Shown here: piece after piece, positions 1 through 7,812 of the stretch
How the letters are laid out: every line of letters starts with the position of its first letter
Numbering within the stretch: the stretch's first letter is position 1
NCBI GenBank assembly: GCA_002423285.1
Contig: DIVF01000052.1
Span: 1-45,729, forward strand
Source: Micavibrio sp. UBA6139
Lineage (GTDB): Bacteria; Pseudomonadota; Alphaproteobacteria; Micavibrionales; Micavibrionaceae
Length of the DNA: 45,729 nt
Reading direction: 5' to 3'
Notes under the pieces: generated by a model
Seen by the model: only the letters and a program-made list of their open reading frames with translations
What the model was told of the DNA's origin: nothing
Database searches by the model: none
Program-made: the position numbers and the translations under genes

Positions 1-42
1 TCGAAATTTCAGAAAAAACCCTTTTCAATCAATGACTTTCCC

Positions 43-71
43 TTGACGTTGCCGGGCGGAATCAGGCATGC
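43..71 (+). promoter_or_regulatory. possible promoter upstream of ihfB
   Basis: TTGACG at 43-48 is followed after 17 nt by GCATGC. The -35 box is good and the -10 box is poor, which is tolerated in Alphaproteobacteria. The rest of 1-214 shows no ORF I would call; it is the leader of ihfB. Weak call. Confidence 0.25.
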
Positions 72-214
72 TGGAGATAGAGAAAAAAATCTAAGGCCTT
101 GAAAGTGCTGGTAAGTACGACTGTGACTTCAGCCCGTACAACACAGGGTCCAAGCGGCAAGAATGCCCTGATTGTAATAATGGCAATAATAATGGCTTCA
201 CAGAGGTATAGGCG

Positions 215-520
215 ATGACAAAATCAGAACTGATTCAGATGCTGGCTGAACGCAACCCGCATTTATATATGCGCGATGTGGAAAAAATCGTTGATACCAT
301 CTTCGAAGAAATCACTGCAGCCCTCGTGCGCGGCGACCGTGTTGAACTGCGCGGCTTTGGTGCGTTCTCGGTCAAGGAACGCGAAGCCCGCATCGGCCGC
401 AACCCACGCACCGGCTCCAGCGTGTCTGTCGATGCGAAACGCCTGCCCTTCTTTAAAACAGGCAAGGCCCTGCGCGAACGCCTGAACGGTCTCACCATTT
501 CCGGCGGCGAAGATTTTTAA
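215..520 (+). CDS. ihfB: Integration host factor subunit beta
   Basis: This is a nucleoid-associated DNA-bending protein of the HU/IHF family that would pair with IhfA in the cytoplasm. The 101-residue length is normal. The family signature is clear: RGFGAFSVKER followed by GRNPRTG, which is the DNA-inserting beta-arm region, then the K-x-GKALRERLN C-terminal helix. The ATG start has AGAGGT about 10 nt upstream. ihfB close to pyrF, accD and folC is a familiar alphaproteobacterial neighbourhood. The assignment as beta rather than HU or IhfA rests on the N-terminal MTKSELIQMLAERNPHL type and on context. Confidence 0.93.
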   Translation: MTKSELIQMLAERNPHLYMRDVEKIVDTIFEEITAALVRGDRVELRGFGAFSVKEREARIGRNPRTGSSVSVDAKRLPFFKTGKALRERLNGLTISGGEDF

Positions 521-533
521 TCTCAATCTTGAT

Positions 534-890
534 CTGATCATCAAGGAATACCCACGCCACACGATTGCGGCAGCGGCAGGAATTTTCGTTATCATCACGG
601 GTGGTATTGTTTATGCAGCCCTGTCTGATGACAGTGTGACGACCCAATATAATACTGAATGGTATTCGTGTACTGGCGACGATGCCAGCTGCACCGCGAT
701 TATCGGAGCGTGCGGCGAATGGGCCCCGGTCAATATCCACTCCACGCAAGCCGCGGCCAATTACTACAAACAGCTGTCAAAGCTGGTCCGGTGCATTCAA
801 TCCCCTTTAAACGATGTGCAAGCCCAAAGCATTCCACCGACCTATTGCGAACAATCCCAATGTGTCATTGGCCACCGCGCCGCCCTTTAA
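534..890 (+). CDS. Small single-pass membrane protein with Cys-rich exported domain; start unclear
   Basis: The frame is open from 486 to the TAA at 888-890. It encodes a short basic stretch (KEYPRH), one hydrophobic helix (TIAAAAGIFVIITGGIVYAA, about 560-620) and then a polar domain with six Cys (YSC, ASC, GAC, VRC, TYC, SQC). The topology looks like a membrane anchor plus a periplasmic, disulphide-bonded domain. There is no ATG, GTG or TTG in frame before the helix. The first conventional start is GTG at 636, which would discard the helix. CTG at 534 or ATT at 513 are the only near-start codons upstream, and I placed the start at CTG by convention only. I do not recognise the family. In related genomes this position often holds a LapA-like membrane protein, which this does not resemble. 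Confidence 0.5.
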   Translation: MIIKEYPRHTIAAAAGIFVIITGGIVYAALSDDSVTTQYNTEWYSCTGDDASCTAIIGACGEWAPVNIHSTQAAANYYKQLSKLVRCIQSPLNDVQAQSIPPTYCEQSQCVIGHRAAL

Positions 891-907
891 AAAAGATAAG
901 CACCCTC

Positions 908-1630
908 ATGACTCATCAAACCCGCCCACAGCACCCGGTCATTTTTTGCGCTATCGATACAGCTGATATTGGCGCAGCCAAAAATCTGGCCGCCGCGATG
1001 CAAGATGCGGAATGCGGGATTAAACTCGGCCTCGAATTTTTCTGCGCCCATGGCCCCGCCGGGATTGCGGCGATACGCGATGCCTATCCTGACCTGCCGC
1101 TCTTTCTTGATCTGAAGCTGCACGATATTCCCAATACCGTGGCCGGGGCGCTGCGCAATGTCTTGCCGCTACGCCCGCGCTTTATAACATTACATGCCGG
1201 GGGTGGGTTGGCGATGATGCAAGCAGCACAAGACTGCGTGCAGGATCAAAAAGACGCGCCCACTTTGCTGGCCGTCACCGTTCTGACCGCCCTTGATGAT
1301 GTGGGCCTAGTGGAAGTCGGACAACAAACCCCGGCCGGAAAACAGGTTCTGACACTGGCGACCCTGACGCAACGTGCCGGACTTGGCGGTGTTGTGTGTT
1401 CAGGACATGAAATTGCAACGCTGCGGAACGCCTTGGGACCAGATTTTATCCTGATGGTGCCGGGCATTCGGCCCAAGGGGGCCGACGCGCAGGACCAAAA
1501 ACGGGTCATGACCCCAATTGATGCCATGCAAGCGGGCGCCACCCATCTGGTCATTGGCCGCCCCATCACCGGGGCCGCCGACCCCGGTGGGGCTGCATAT
1601 GACATAATGCAGGGCCTCAAAAACGGCTGA
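908..1630 (+). CDS. pyrF: Orotidine 5'-phosphate decarboxylase
   Basis: It catalyses the last step of UMP synthesis, decarboxylating OMP. The protein has 240 residues, a normal length. The catalytic DxKxxD tetrad segment is intact as D68-L-K70-L-H-D73 followed by IPNT. The phosphate-binding end of the barrel, LVIGRPITGAADP, is present near the C-terminus, and MVPGIRP precedes it. An upstream extension of the frame overlaps the preceding small membrane gene, so I chose the ATG at 908, which gives MTHQTRPQHPVIFCAIDT, the usual N-terminus. The trpF/B/A genes that often sit here in Alphaproteobacteria are absent. Confidence 0.95.
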   Translation: MTHQTRPQHPVIFCAIDTADIGAAKNLAAAMQDAECGIKLGLEFFCAHGPAGIAAIRDAYPDLPLFLDLKLHDIPNTVAGALRNVLPLRPRFITLHAGGGLAMMQAAQDCVQDQKDAPTLLAVTVLTALDDVGLVEVGQQTPAGKQVLTLATLTQRAGLGGVVCSGHEIATLRNALGPDFILMVPGIRPKGADAQDQKRVMTPIDAMQAGATHLVIGRPITGAADPGGAAYDIMQGLKNG

Positions 1631-1666
1631 AACGCTTAAAAACACCCCCAAAATCAGGCCCTTTCC

Positions 1667-1696
1667 TTGACAATACCTGCCTGCATGGGGGATAAG
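1667..1696 (+). promoter_or_regulatory. Probable sigma-70-type promoter of accD
   Basis: TTGACA (1667-1672) and GATAAG (1691-1696) are separated by 18 nt, about 60 nt upstream of the accD start and after the pyrF stop. A perfect -35 hexamer and a four-of-six -10 make this one of the better promoter candidates here. Confidence 0.45.
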
Positions 1697-1757
1697 AACA
1701 GCGTCCACAAAAGCGTAAAATCGGAACCATTCCGGATAAGATTTAAGGAACCAACAG

Positions 1758-2804
1758 ATGAACTGGCTGAACAACTTTATCCGTCCAAAAATCCGCTCGC
1801 TGGTCACCCAGCAAAAAGACGTCCCGGATAATCTGTGGCAGAAATGCGCGACTTGCGAAGGCATGTTGTTCAACCGCGATCTGTCGGAAAACCTGAACGT
1901 CTGCTATCACTGTGGCCACCATATGAAGATCACCGTCGATGAGCGCTTGCGCCTGTTATTCGACGACGCGAAATGGGATGAAGTGCGCCTGGCCAAAGTG
2001 GCCCAAGATCCTTTGAAATTCAAAGACAGCAAAAAATACGCTGACCGTTTAAAAGCTGCCCAAACCAAATCCCGCCGCGATGACGGCATTATCGTTGCCA
2101 AGGGCACGATCACCGGCATTCCCGTTGTCATTGCCGCTTTTGATTTCGACTTCATGGGTGGATCCATGGGTGCCGGTGTTGGTGAGGGTGTTGTGCGCGC
2201 CGCTGAAGAAGCGGTTAAAACAAATTCCGCCCTGCTGGCCATTCCGGCATCGGGTGGTGCGCGGATGCAAGAAGGGGCTTTGTCCTTGATGCAAATGCCA
2301 CGCACAATTATCGCCGTTGAAATGGTGAAAGAAGCAGGTCTGCCTTACTTCGTTCTGCTGACCGATCCAACAACGGGCGGTGTCAGCGCATCCTTCGCGA
2401 TGGTCGGTGATATTCATCTGGCTGAACCGGGTTGCATGATCGGCTTTGCCGGTAAACGCGTCATTCAAGAAACCATCCGCGAAGAATTGCCGCCCCGTTT
2501 CCAAACAGCGGAATATCTGGTTGATCATGGCATGGTCGATATGGTCGTACCACGTAAAGAATTGCGCGCGACACTGGGCCGCATGCTGGGCCTGATCCTG
2601 CGTCCAGGGTTTGATGCCCATGGCACAGGCCGGAGCAATAAGGGTGGTTCTGCGCCGAAATCCCCGGCGAAAGGTGGTTCCGATGTTCGCACCGCCGCCA
2701 ACGCCGCCCGTAACATTGCACAGCTGGCTCCGAAACTGGCGACCGTGAAGAAGAAAAAGCCAGCCAATACCAGCACGCCTGTTCGTAAGGCCGCTGCCAA
2801 GTAA
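1758..2804 (+). CDS. accD: Acetyl-CoA carboxylase carboxyltransferase subunit beta
   Basis: This is the beta subunit of the carboxyltransferase that transfers CO2 from carboxybiotin to acetyl-CoA, the first committed step of fatty acid synthesis; it works with AccA. An N-terminal zinc ribbon is visible (C30, C33, C49, C52). The crotonase-like core has FMGGSMGAGVGEG, PASGGARMQEG and DPTTGGVSASFA. At 348 residues it is longer than the usual 285-300. The extra roughly 60 residues form a basic Lys/Ala/Pro-rich tail (GTGRSNKGG...VKKKKPANT...RKAAAK), probably disordered. Such tails occur in some alphaproteobacterial AccD proteins, but this one is long. Confidence 0.95.
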   Translation: MNWLNNFIRPKIRSLVTQQKDVPDNLWQKCATCEGMLFNRDLSENLNVCYHCGHHMKITVDERLRLLFDDAKWDEVRLAKVAQDPLKFKDSKKYADRLKAAQTKSRRDDGIIVAKGTITGIPVVIAAFDFDFMGGSMGAGVGEGVVRAAEEAVKTNSALLAIPASGGARMQEGALSLMQMPRTIIAVEMVKEAGLPYFVLLTDPTTGGVSASFAMVGDIHLAEPGCMIGFAGKRVIQETIREELPPRFQTAEYLVDHGMVDMVVPRKELRATLGRMLGLILRPGFDAHGTGRSNKGGSAPKSPAKGGSDVRTAANAARNIAQLAPKLATVKKKKPANTSTPVRKAAAK

Positions 2805-2825
2805 GCCCAAAGGACGACTGGTCCC

Positions 2826-2912
2826 ATCTCCCATAGGGAGAGGGTTAGGGTGAGGGGGTGCAATGTCAAACATCCTAAGCCCTCACCCCCGCCCTCTCCC
2901 CATGGGAGAGGA
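2826..2912. repeat. Large imperfect inverted repeat between accD and folC
   Basis: The left arm CTCCCATAGGGAGAGGG..AGGGTGAGGG (from about 2826) is mirrored by CCCTCACCCC..CCCTCTCCCCATGGGAGAGG (to about 2912), with a short central spacer. Each arm is itself partly self-complementary. This looks like a dispersed palindromic intergenic element of a kind frequent in Proteobacteria, and it could also end accD transcription. Confidence 0.7.
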
Positions 2913-2959
2913 GGTTAAAAAAACCAAACAGGCACACAACATCACTAAAAAGAGCAGCA

Positions 2960-4219
2960 ATGCCACAAACGCACGCCACACTGCAGGACAAGCTGGAAAC
3001 GCTCTTTGCCCTGCGGCGTGAGCGTTATGATTCAACGCGCATCAATCCTGACTATTTCACCCTGCTGGAACGGCTTGGCCATACGGCGGCGCAATTGCAA
3101 CACCAATTGCCACCCGTCATCCATGTCGCCGGGACCAATGGCAAGGGCTCAACAATCGCCTTTATGCGCGCGATTCTGGAAGAAGCCGGTTATAGCGTTC
3201 ACACCCACACCTCCCCGCATCTGTTGCGCTTTAACGAACGCATCGTTTTAAACGGCCAGATGATCGACGATGAACGTCTGGAAACATTGCTGGATGAGGT
3301 AATGGAAAAATCCGCCGGGCTTGATCTGCATTTTCTGGAATTAACCCCGGCTTTGGCCTTCGCCGCCTTCGCCAGAACCCGCGCCGATGTGTTGTTATTG
3401 GAAACGGGCTTGGGCGGACGGTTGGATCACACCAATATTTTGGCAGCACCCTTGGCGACCGTCATTACCACCTTGTCCTTTGACCATACTGATTATCTAG
3501 GTAAGGCGATTGAACAGATTGCAACGGAGAAGGCCGGGATTATGCGCGCCGGGGTTCCGTGCCTGATCGGCAAGCAAATTTATCCGGCAGCGGGCGATAC
3601 TTTAAAGGCCCATGCGGCGGCGATTAAGGCCCCGCTGACCAGTCCTGAGGATTGGGACGGGGATTTCATCCTGCCAACCCCAGCCCTGCCCGGTGCCCAC
3701 CAAATCGGCAATGCAATGCTGGCTGTTGAAACATTACGGACCCAGAAACGATTTCATATCCCCGAATCCGCCTTTGCCGCCGGGATCAAATCCGCGCACT
3801 GGCCGGCCCGGTTACAAAAAATCGCCCTGCCCCCATCGGCAAGCGGGTGGGAATTATGGCTGGACGGTGGGCATAATGACAGCGCCGGTCTGGTTCTGGC
3901 GGAACAGGCGAAGGATTGGGCCCATGATGACCGCCCCTTACACATCATCACCGGGATGATGGGGAATAAGGATGCTGTGCCCTTTGCCCGCGCCTTGGCC
4001 CCGCATGCGGCCAGTGTCACCACAATCGATATTCCCGGGCATGAAGCCCAATGCATCCCCGCCCTTGAACTGGCCCGTATCTGGCGGGAACAGGGGGCCA
4101 AACGGGCCGCTGCGGACGCGCTCGACTGGGACGATATATTGGACACATTGATGGAACGGGAAAAACCGGGTCGAATCCTGCTCACCGGGTCGCTTTATCT
4201 GGCGCAAATGGTGCTGTGA
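2960..4219 (+). CDS. folC: Bifunctional folylpolyglutamate synthase / dihydrofolate synthase
   Basis: It adds glutamate to dihydropteroate and to folates, an ATP-dependent ligase of the Mur-ligase superfamily in the cytoplasm. The protein has 419 residues, the usual size. The P-loop HVAGTNGKGST lies near residue 55. Further family motifs are SPHLLRFNERI, LLETGLGGRLDHTN, TTLSFDHTDYLG with IATEKAGIMR, and WLDGGHN in the C-terminal domain. It follows accD on the same strand, a common alphaproteobacterial arrangement, although the palindromic element between them may separate the transcripts. Confidence 0.95.
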   Translation: MPQTHATLQDKLETLFALRRERYDSTRINPDYFTLLERLGHTAAQLQHQLPPVIHVAGTNGKGSTIAFMRAILEEAGYSVHTHTSPHLLRFNERIVLNGQMIDDERLETLLDEVMEKSAGLDLHFLELTPALAFAAFARTRADVLLLETGLGGRLDHTNILAAPLATVITTLSFDHTDYLGKAIEQIATEKAGIMRAGVPCLIGKQIYPAAGDTLKAHAAAIKAPLTSPEDWDGDFILPTPALPGAHQIGNAMLAVETLRTQKRFHIPESAFAAGIKSAHWPARLQKIALPPSASGWELWLDGGHNDSAGLVLAEQAKDWAHDDRPLHIITGMMGNKDAVPFARALAPHAASVTTIDIPGHEAQCIPALELARIWREQGAKRAAADALDWDDILDTLMEREKPGRILLTGSLYLAQMVL

Positions 4220-4309
4220 CCATGATTTTTCCTAGAATCCGCCTTGTTCACTTCACATTTCTGTCGGATGGTAGACATTAAGATAAACACGGTAATTCAG
4301 GGGATTTTA

Positions 4310-5032
4310 ATGAACCAGACACCTGCACAAAATAATATCGCACTTGTCGATGACGACCAGAATATTCTGGCCTCAGTGTCCATGGCATTGGAAGCGGAAG
4401 GGTTCAAAGTCACCACCTATACAGACGGTGAAGAAGGCCTGAAGGGCATCACCGCATCCCCGCCTGATCTGGCGGTTCTGGATATTAAAATGCCGCGCAT
4501 GGACGGCATGGAAGTATTATCGCGCTTGCGCGAAAAATCATCTTTGCCGGTGATTTTCCTGACCTCGAAAGATGATGAGATTGATGAAGTTCTGGGCCTG
4601 CGCATGGGCGCGGATGATTACATCACCAAGCCGTTTTCACAGCGTTTGCTGATTGAACGCATTCGCTCGCTGCTGCGCCGGGAAGCGATCCGCAAGGATG
4701 TTGCCGCCGGCGGTCCGGAAGATGAAAAGGCCCGCATTGATCGCGGCGATTTGATTTTGGACGATTCACGTCACCTGTGCGCGTGGAAACAGCGCCCGGT
4801 TGATTTGACCGTGACCGAATATTTGCTGGTCAAGGCACTGGCGCAGCGTCCGGGCCACGTGAAAAACCGTGACCAATTGATTGATATGGCTTACGGCGAA
4901 AATATCTATGTTGATGACCGCACGATTGATTCACATGTGAAGCGTATTCGTAAGAAGTTCCGCGTGATTGACCCAGAATTCTCACAGATTGAGACCCTAT
5001 ATGGCGTTGGATACCGCTATAAAGAAGACTAA
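4310..5032 (+). CDS. chvI: Two-component response regulator, ChvI type
   Basis: An OmpR/PhoB-family DNA-binding regulator of 240 residues. The receiver domain has the acidic pocket (D14-D16), phospho-acceptor D58 in LDIKMPRMDG, switch T85 and K107 in TKPFS. The C-terminal winged helix has the expected LTVTEYLLVKALAQRPGHV, RTIDSHVKRIRKKF and YGVGYRY. ChvI with ChvG controls envelope and acid-stress responses in Alphaproteobacteria. The longer frame from 4244 is unlikely; the ATG at 4310 has CAGGGG upstream and gives a normal N-terminus. It overlaps the kinase gene by 32 nt, indicating coupled translation. Confidence 0.92.
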   Translation: MNQTPAQNNIALVDDDQNILASVSMALEAEGFKVTTYTDGEEGLKGITASPPDLAVLDIKMPRMDGMEVLSRLREKSSLPVIFLTSKDDEIDEVLGLRMGADDYITKPFSQRLLIERIRSLLRREAIRKDVAAGGPEDEKARIDRGDLILDDSRHLCAWKQRPVDLTVTEYLLVKALAQRPGHVKNRDQLIDMAYGENIYVDDRTIDSHVKRIRKKFRVIDPEFSQIETLYGVGYRYKED

Positions 5033-6749
5033 ACGGGCGTTGCTGAAAAAGCGTCGTTTTCGTTTACCGCGCATTGGCGGTGGGCTGACACTGCGTATTT
5101 TGTCGGTCAATCTGATTGCGCCGGTGATTCTGGCGGCAGGTCTTTTATATCTGGGGCAATATCGCGACAGTCTCATCGCGGCGGAATTAAAAACCCTGAC
5201 TCTGCAATCCCAGCTTTTTGCCGGGGCGATTGCCGAAGGGGCCGTGCGCCCGGTCCAACGCGGCAAGCCGCTTTTCTTTGCCCGTCCTGAAGAAATTGAA
5301 ATGCTGATCCCCGAGCTGTCGCGCCGAATGCTGCGCCGCTTGGGTGAAACCATGGATACGCGGACACAGCTTTTTGACACAACGGGCCAATTGATCGGTG
5401 ATTCTGATGAGGCCGCGCGCGCAGGCCAGCTGGCAGAGCTGAATTTTATGGGGCCGCTGAAGCCTAAAAACACCAGCAACATCAAGGGAATCGGCGAAAC
5501 ATTGCTGCGCTTGATGCCAATGCAAAGCAACCTGCCCACCTATCCCGAAACCATTTCCGATCAGGTTGGCGATTATCCGGATGCGGCCCTTGCCATCAAG
5601 GGGACCATTGCCGCCACGGCATGGGAAAACAAACAAGGACAATTGATCCTGACGGCCAGCGCCCCGGTGCAAAAATCACGGCAGAAAATCGGTGTGGTTT
5701 TGTTATCGCGCGATGGCAAGGATATCAAGGAAGCCGTCGATCAGATGCGCTTTGATATCCTGACCATTTTCATGGGCGCGTTGTCGATTACGATTTTCCT
5801 GTCCATGTATCTGGCCGGTTTCATCGGCCAGCCACTGAAAAAACTGGCCCGCGCGGCAGAAGCCGTTCGCATGGGTCAGGGCCGTCAAATCGATATTCCC
5901 GATCTGACCCACCGCCGTGATGAAATCGGCGAATTATCAGCAGCCCTGCGCGATATGACCCGCGCCTTGTGGGATCGCATGGATACGATTGAGCGTTTTG
6001 CCGCCGATGTGTCCCACGAAATTAAAAACCCGCTGACATCCTTGCGCAGCGCCGTGGAAACAGCGTTTCTGGTTAAAGGCCGCGAGGCTGATCTGGAGCG
6101 CCTGTTGCATATTATGCAACATGATGTCACCCGCCTTGACCGCCTGATCAGCGATATTTCCAATGCATCGCGTCTGGATGCGGAATTATCACGCGAAGAA
6201 ATGGGCAGCTTTGACCCGGCCAGCCTTTTGAAACCATTGGTTGATGCCCATCGCCTGACCTTGGAACGCCAGCAAGGCAAGATGGAACCGGACCCCACAC
6301 GCCTGCCACCGGAGCAGAAATTGCTGCTGATCCTGCCCGAAGACATGCCGGGCAAAGCCAATCTGGTGCGCGGCAATGAACACCGTCTGGCACAGGTCTT
6401 TGAAAACCTGCTGACCAACGCCCTGTCCTTTTCGCCCCCTGCTGGTGCGGTAATACTGGAAGTGAAACCAGAACCGCATAACCAGCGCACCATTTTCACG
6501 GTGAGCGATGAAGGTCCGGGCATTCCTGACAATAAGCTCGAGAACATCTTTGAACGCTTCTACAGCCAGCGGCCCAAGCATGAGGGCTATGGCCGCCATT
6601 CAGGCCTTGGCCTGTCTATCGCCCGCCAGATCATCAAGGCGCATGGTGGCGTTATCTATGCCGAAAATATCCGCAATCAGGATGGCAGCGTCAAAGGGGC
6701 CCGCTTCACGGTCGTCCTCAACAACGCCGACGCCAAACCAGCCAAATAA
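5001..6749 (+). CDS. chvG: Sensor histidine kinase, ChvG type
   Basis: A membrane sensor of 582 residues and the partner of the preceding regulator. Order: a basic N-terminus, TM1 (about 33-53), a periplasmic stimulus domain with QRGKPLFFARPEE, TM2 (about 250-275), a HAMP segment, a HisKA box with phospho-acceptor His339 in ADVSHEIKNPLTSLR, then an ATPase domain with N box (QVFENLLTNALSFSP), G1 (DEGPGIPD) and G2 (GLGLSIARQI). The start at ATG 5001 lies inside chvI. In many Alphaproteobacteria chvG is followed by hprK and PTS genes; here rapZ follows directly. Confidence 0.92.
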   Translation: MALDTAIKKTKRALLKKRRFRLPRIGGGLTLRILSVNLIAPVILAAGLLYLGQYRDSLIAAELKTLTLQSQLFAGAIAEGAVRPVQRGKPLFFARPEEIEMLIPELSRRMLRRLGETMDTRTQLFDTTGQLIGDSDEAARAGQLAELNFMGPLKPKNTSNIKGIGETLLRLMPMQSNLPTYPETISDQVGDYPDAALAIKGTIAATAWENKQGQLILTASAPVQKSRQKIGVVLLSRDGKDIKEAVDQMRFDILTIFMGALSITIFLSMYLAGFIGQPLKKLARAAEAVRMGQGRQIDIPDLTHRRDEIGELSAALRDMTRALWDRMDTIERFAADVSHEIKNPLTSLRSAVETAFLVKGREADLERLLHIMQHDVTRLDRLISDISNASRLDAELSREEMGSFDPASLLKPLVDAHRLTLERQQGKMEPDPTRLPPEQKLLLILPEDMPGKANLVRGNEHRLAQVFENLLTNALSFSPPAGAVILEVKPEPHNQRTIFTVSDEGPGIPDNKLENIFERFYSQRPKHEGYGRHSGLGLSIARQIIKAHGGVIYAENIRNQDGSVKGARFTVVLNNADAKPAK

Positions 6750-6843
6750 AGATCAGGAAAATCGGCGATTCAAAGCCACAAAAGCCCCCTGCCTTAATAT
6801 CGTCACAAAAAATTTGCCGCAGAGCGGTTCCATCATGCGCCCT

Positions 6844-6870
6844 GCCTTGCTATGCTGAATCCAGCAAGGC
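6844..6870 (+). promoter_or_regulatory. Hairpin just before the rapZ start
   Basis: GCCTTGCT (6844-6851) and AGCAAGGC (6863-6870) form a perfect 8-bp stem with an 11-nt loop. It ends five nucleotides before the preferred rapZ ATG (6876), and an alternative ATG (6852) lies in its loop. It could influence rapZ translation; no function is shown. Confidence 0.4.
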
Positions 6871-6875
6871 AAATC

Positions 6876-7751
6876 ATGACAGCAGATTCTCCGAATTTAG
6901 GCTCGCCGCCCACGCCGTCACAGCGGCCCATCATTGTCACCGGATTATCCGGGGCGGGCATGTCATCTGTTCTCAAAACGCTGGAAGATATGGGGTATGA
7001 GGTTTTTGACAACTTCCCCCTTAATTTGCTCGATTCACTGGTGCGGGATAATCGCGGCGATGATATGCCGATTGCGGTCGGGCTTGATTCCCGCACACGC
7101 GGTTTTGAACCCGAAGCCCTGTTAACAGCGGTTGAGCGTCTGGATGCCCGTCTGGTCTTCCTGTTCTGTGATGAGGCCGTCTTACAAAAGCGCTTCACCG
7201 AAACCCGCCGCCGCCACCCGGTGGCCCGTGATCGCCCTGTTACAGCCGGTATTAAACGCGAACAGGAATGGTTGCACCCGTTGCGCGCCGCTGCGGATAT
7301 GGTGATCGATACGACCGATCTGTCTATTCACGATTTGCGTCATTTGCTGGAAAAACAATTCCATGTGACCAAGGGCGCGCATTTGACCCTGACCCTCATG
7401 TCGTTTGGTTTCCGTTTTGGCGTGCCGCGTGATGCCGATCTGGTCATGGATGTGCGCTTTCTGGCCAACCCGCATTGGGTCAAACATCTGCGTCCGCAAA
7501 CCGGGCTGGATGTTGCCGTCGGGGAATATGTCTCCGGTGACCCCGATTTCGAACCGTTTCTGGTGCGCTTTCGCAGCCTGATTGACCCCTTGCTACCGCG
7601 CTACGCGCATGAGGGGAAAAGCTATCTGACCATCGCCATTGGTTGCACCGGCGGGCGGCACAGATCGGTTTACACAGTCGAGCGTCTGGCCCCGGGCCTG
7701 AAGGCCTTAGGCTTCACCACATCGGTCCTGCACCGTGATGTAAGCCGCTGA
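6876..7751 (+). CDS. rapZ: RapZ-family nucleotide-binding protein with altered Walker A
   Basis: RapZ (YvcJ family) is an ATP/GTP-binding protein; in enterobacteria it controls glmS through small RNAs. The protein has 291 residues, a normal length. The N-terminal P-loop region reads GLSGAGMS at residues 23-30, so the usual Walker A Lys is Met29 (codon ATG at 6960-6962). The rest is well conserved: LEDMGYEVFDNFPLNLL, GLDSRTR, FTETRRRHP, SFGFRFG and a C-terminal domain with GCTGGRHRSVY and HRD. ATG 6852 is an alternative start. It directly follows chvG, and no hprK or HPr gene is nearby. Confidence 0.88.
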   Translation: MTADSPNLGSPPTPSQRPIIVTGLSGAGMSSVLKTLEDMGYEVFDNFPLNLLDSLVRDNRGDDMPIAVGLDSRTRGFEPEALLTAVERLDARLVFLFCDEAVLQKRFTETRRRHPVARDRPVTAGIKREQEWLHPLRAAADMVIDTTDLSIHDLRHLLEKQFHVTKGAHLTLTLMSFGFRFGVPRDADLVMDVRFLANPHWVKHLRPQTGLDVAVGEYVSGDPDFEPFLVRFRSLIDPLLPRYAHEGKSYLTIAIGCTGGRHRSVYTVERLAPGLKALGFTTSVLHRDVSR

Positions 7752-7812
7752 TTTTTAACAAAGCCTCATAAATTTATGGAAATTAATGCGGGGCTATTAT
7801 ATAGTACCGCCC

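Noticed and set aside
2049..2873. 274-residue minus-strand ORF antisense to accD
   Set aside because: accD is certain on +; the antisense product shows no family pattern.
2826..2912. CRISPR-like or attachment repeat
   Set aside because: It is a single inverted palindromic element without regular spacers.
5885..6547. 220-residue minus-strand ORF antisense to chvG
   Set aside because: Ser/Arg-rich shadow of a conserved kinase gene.
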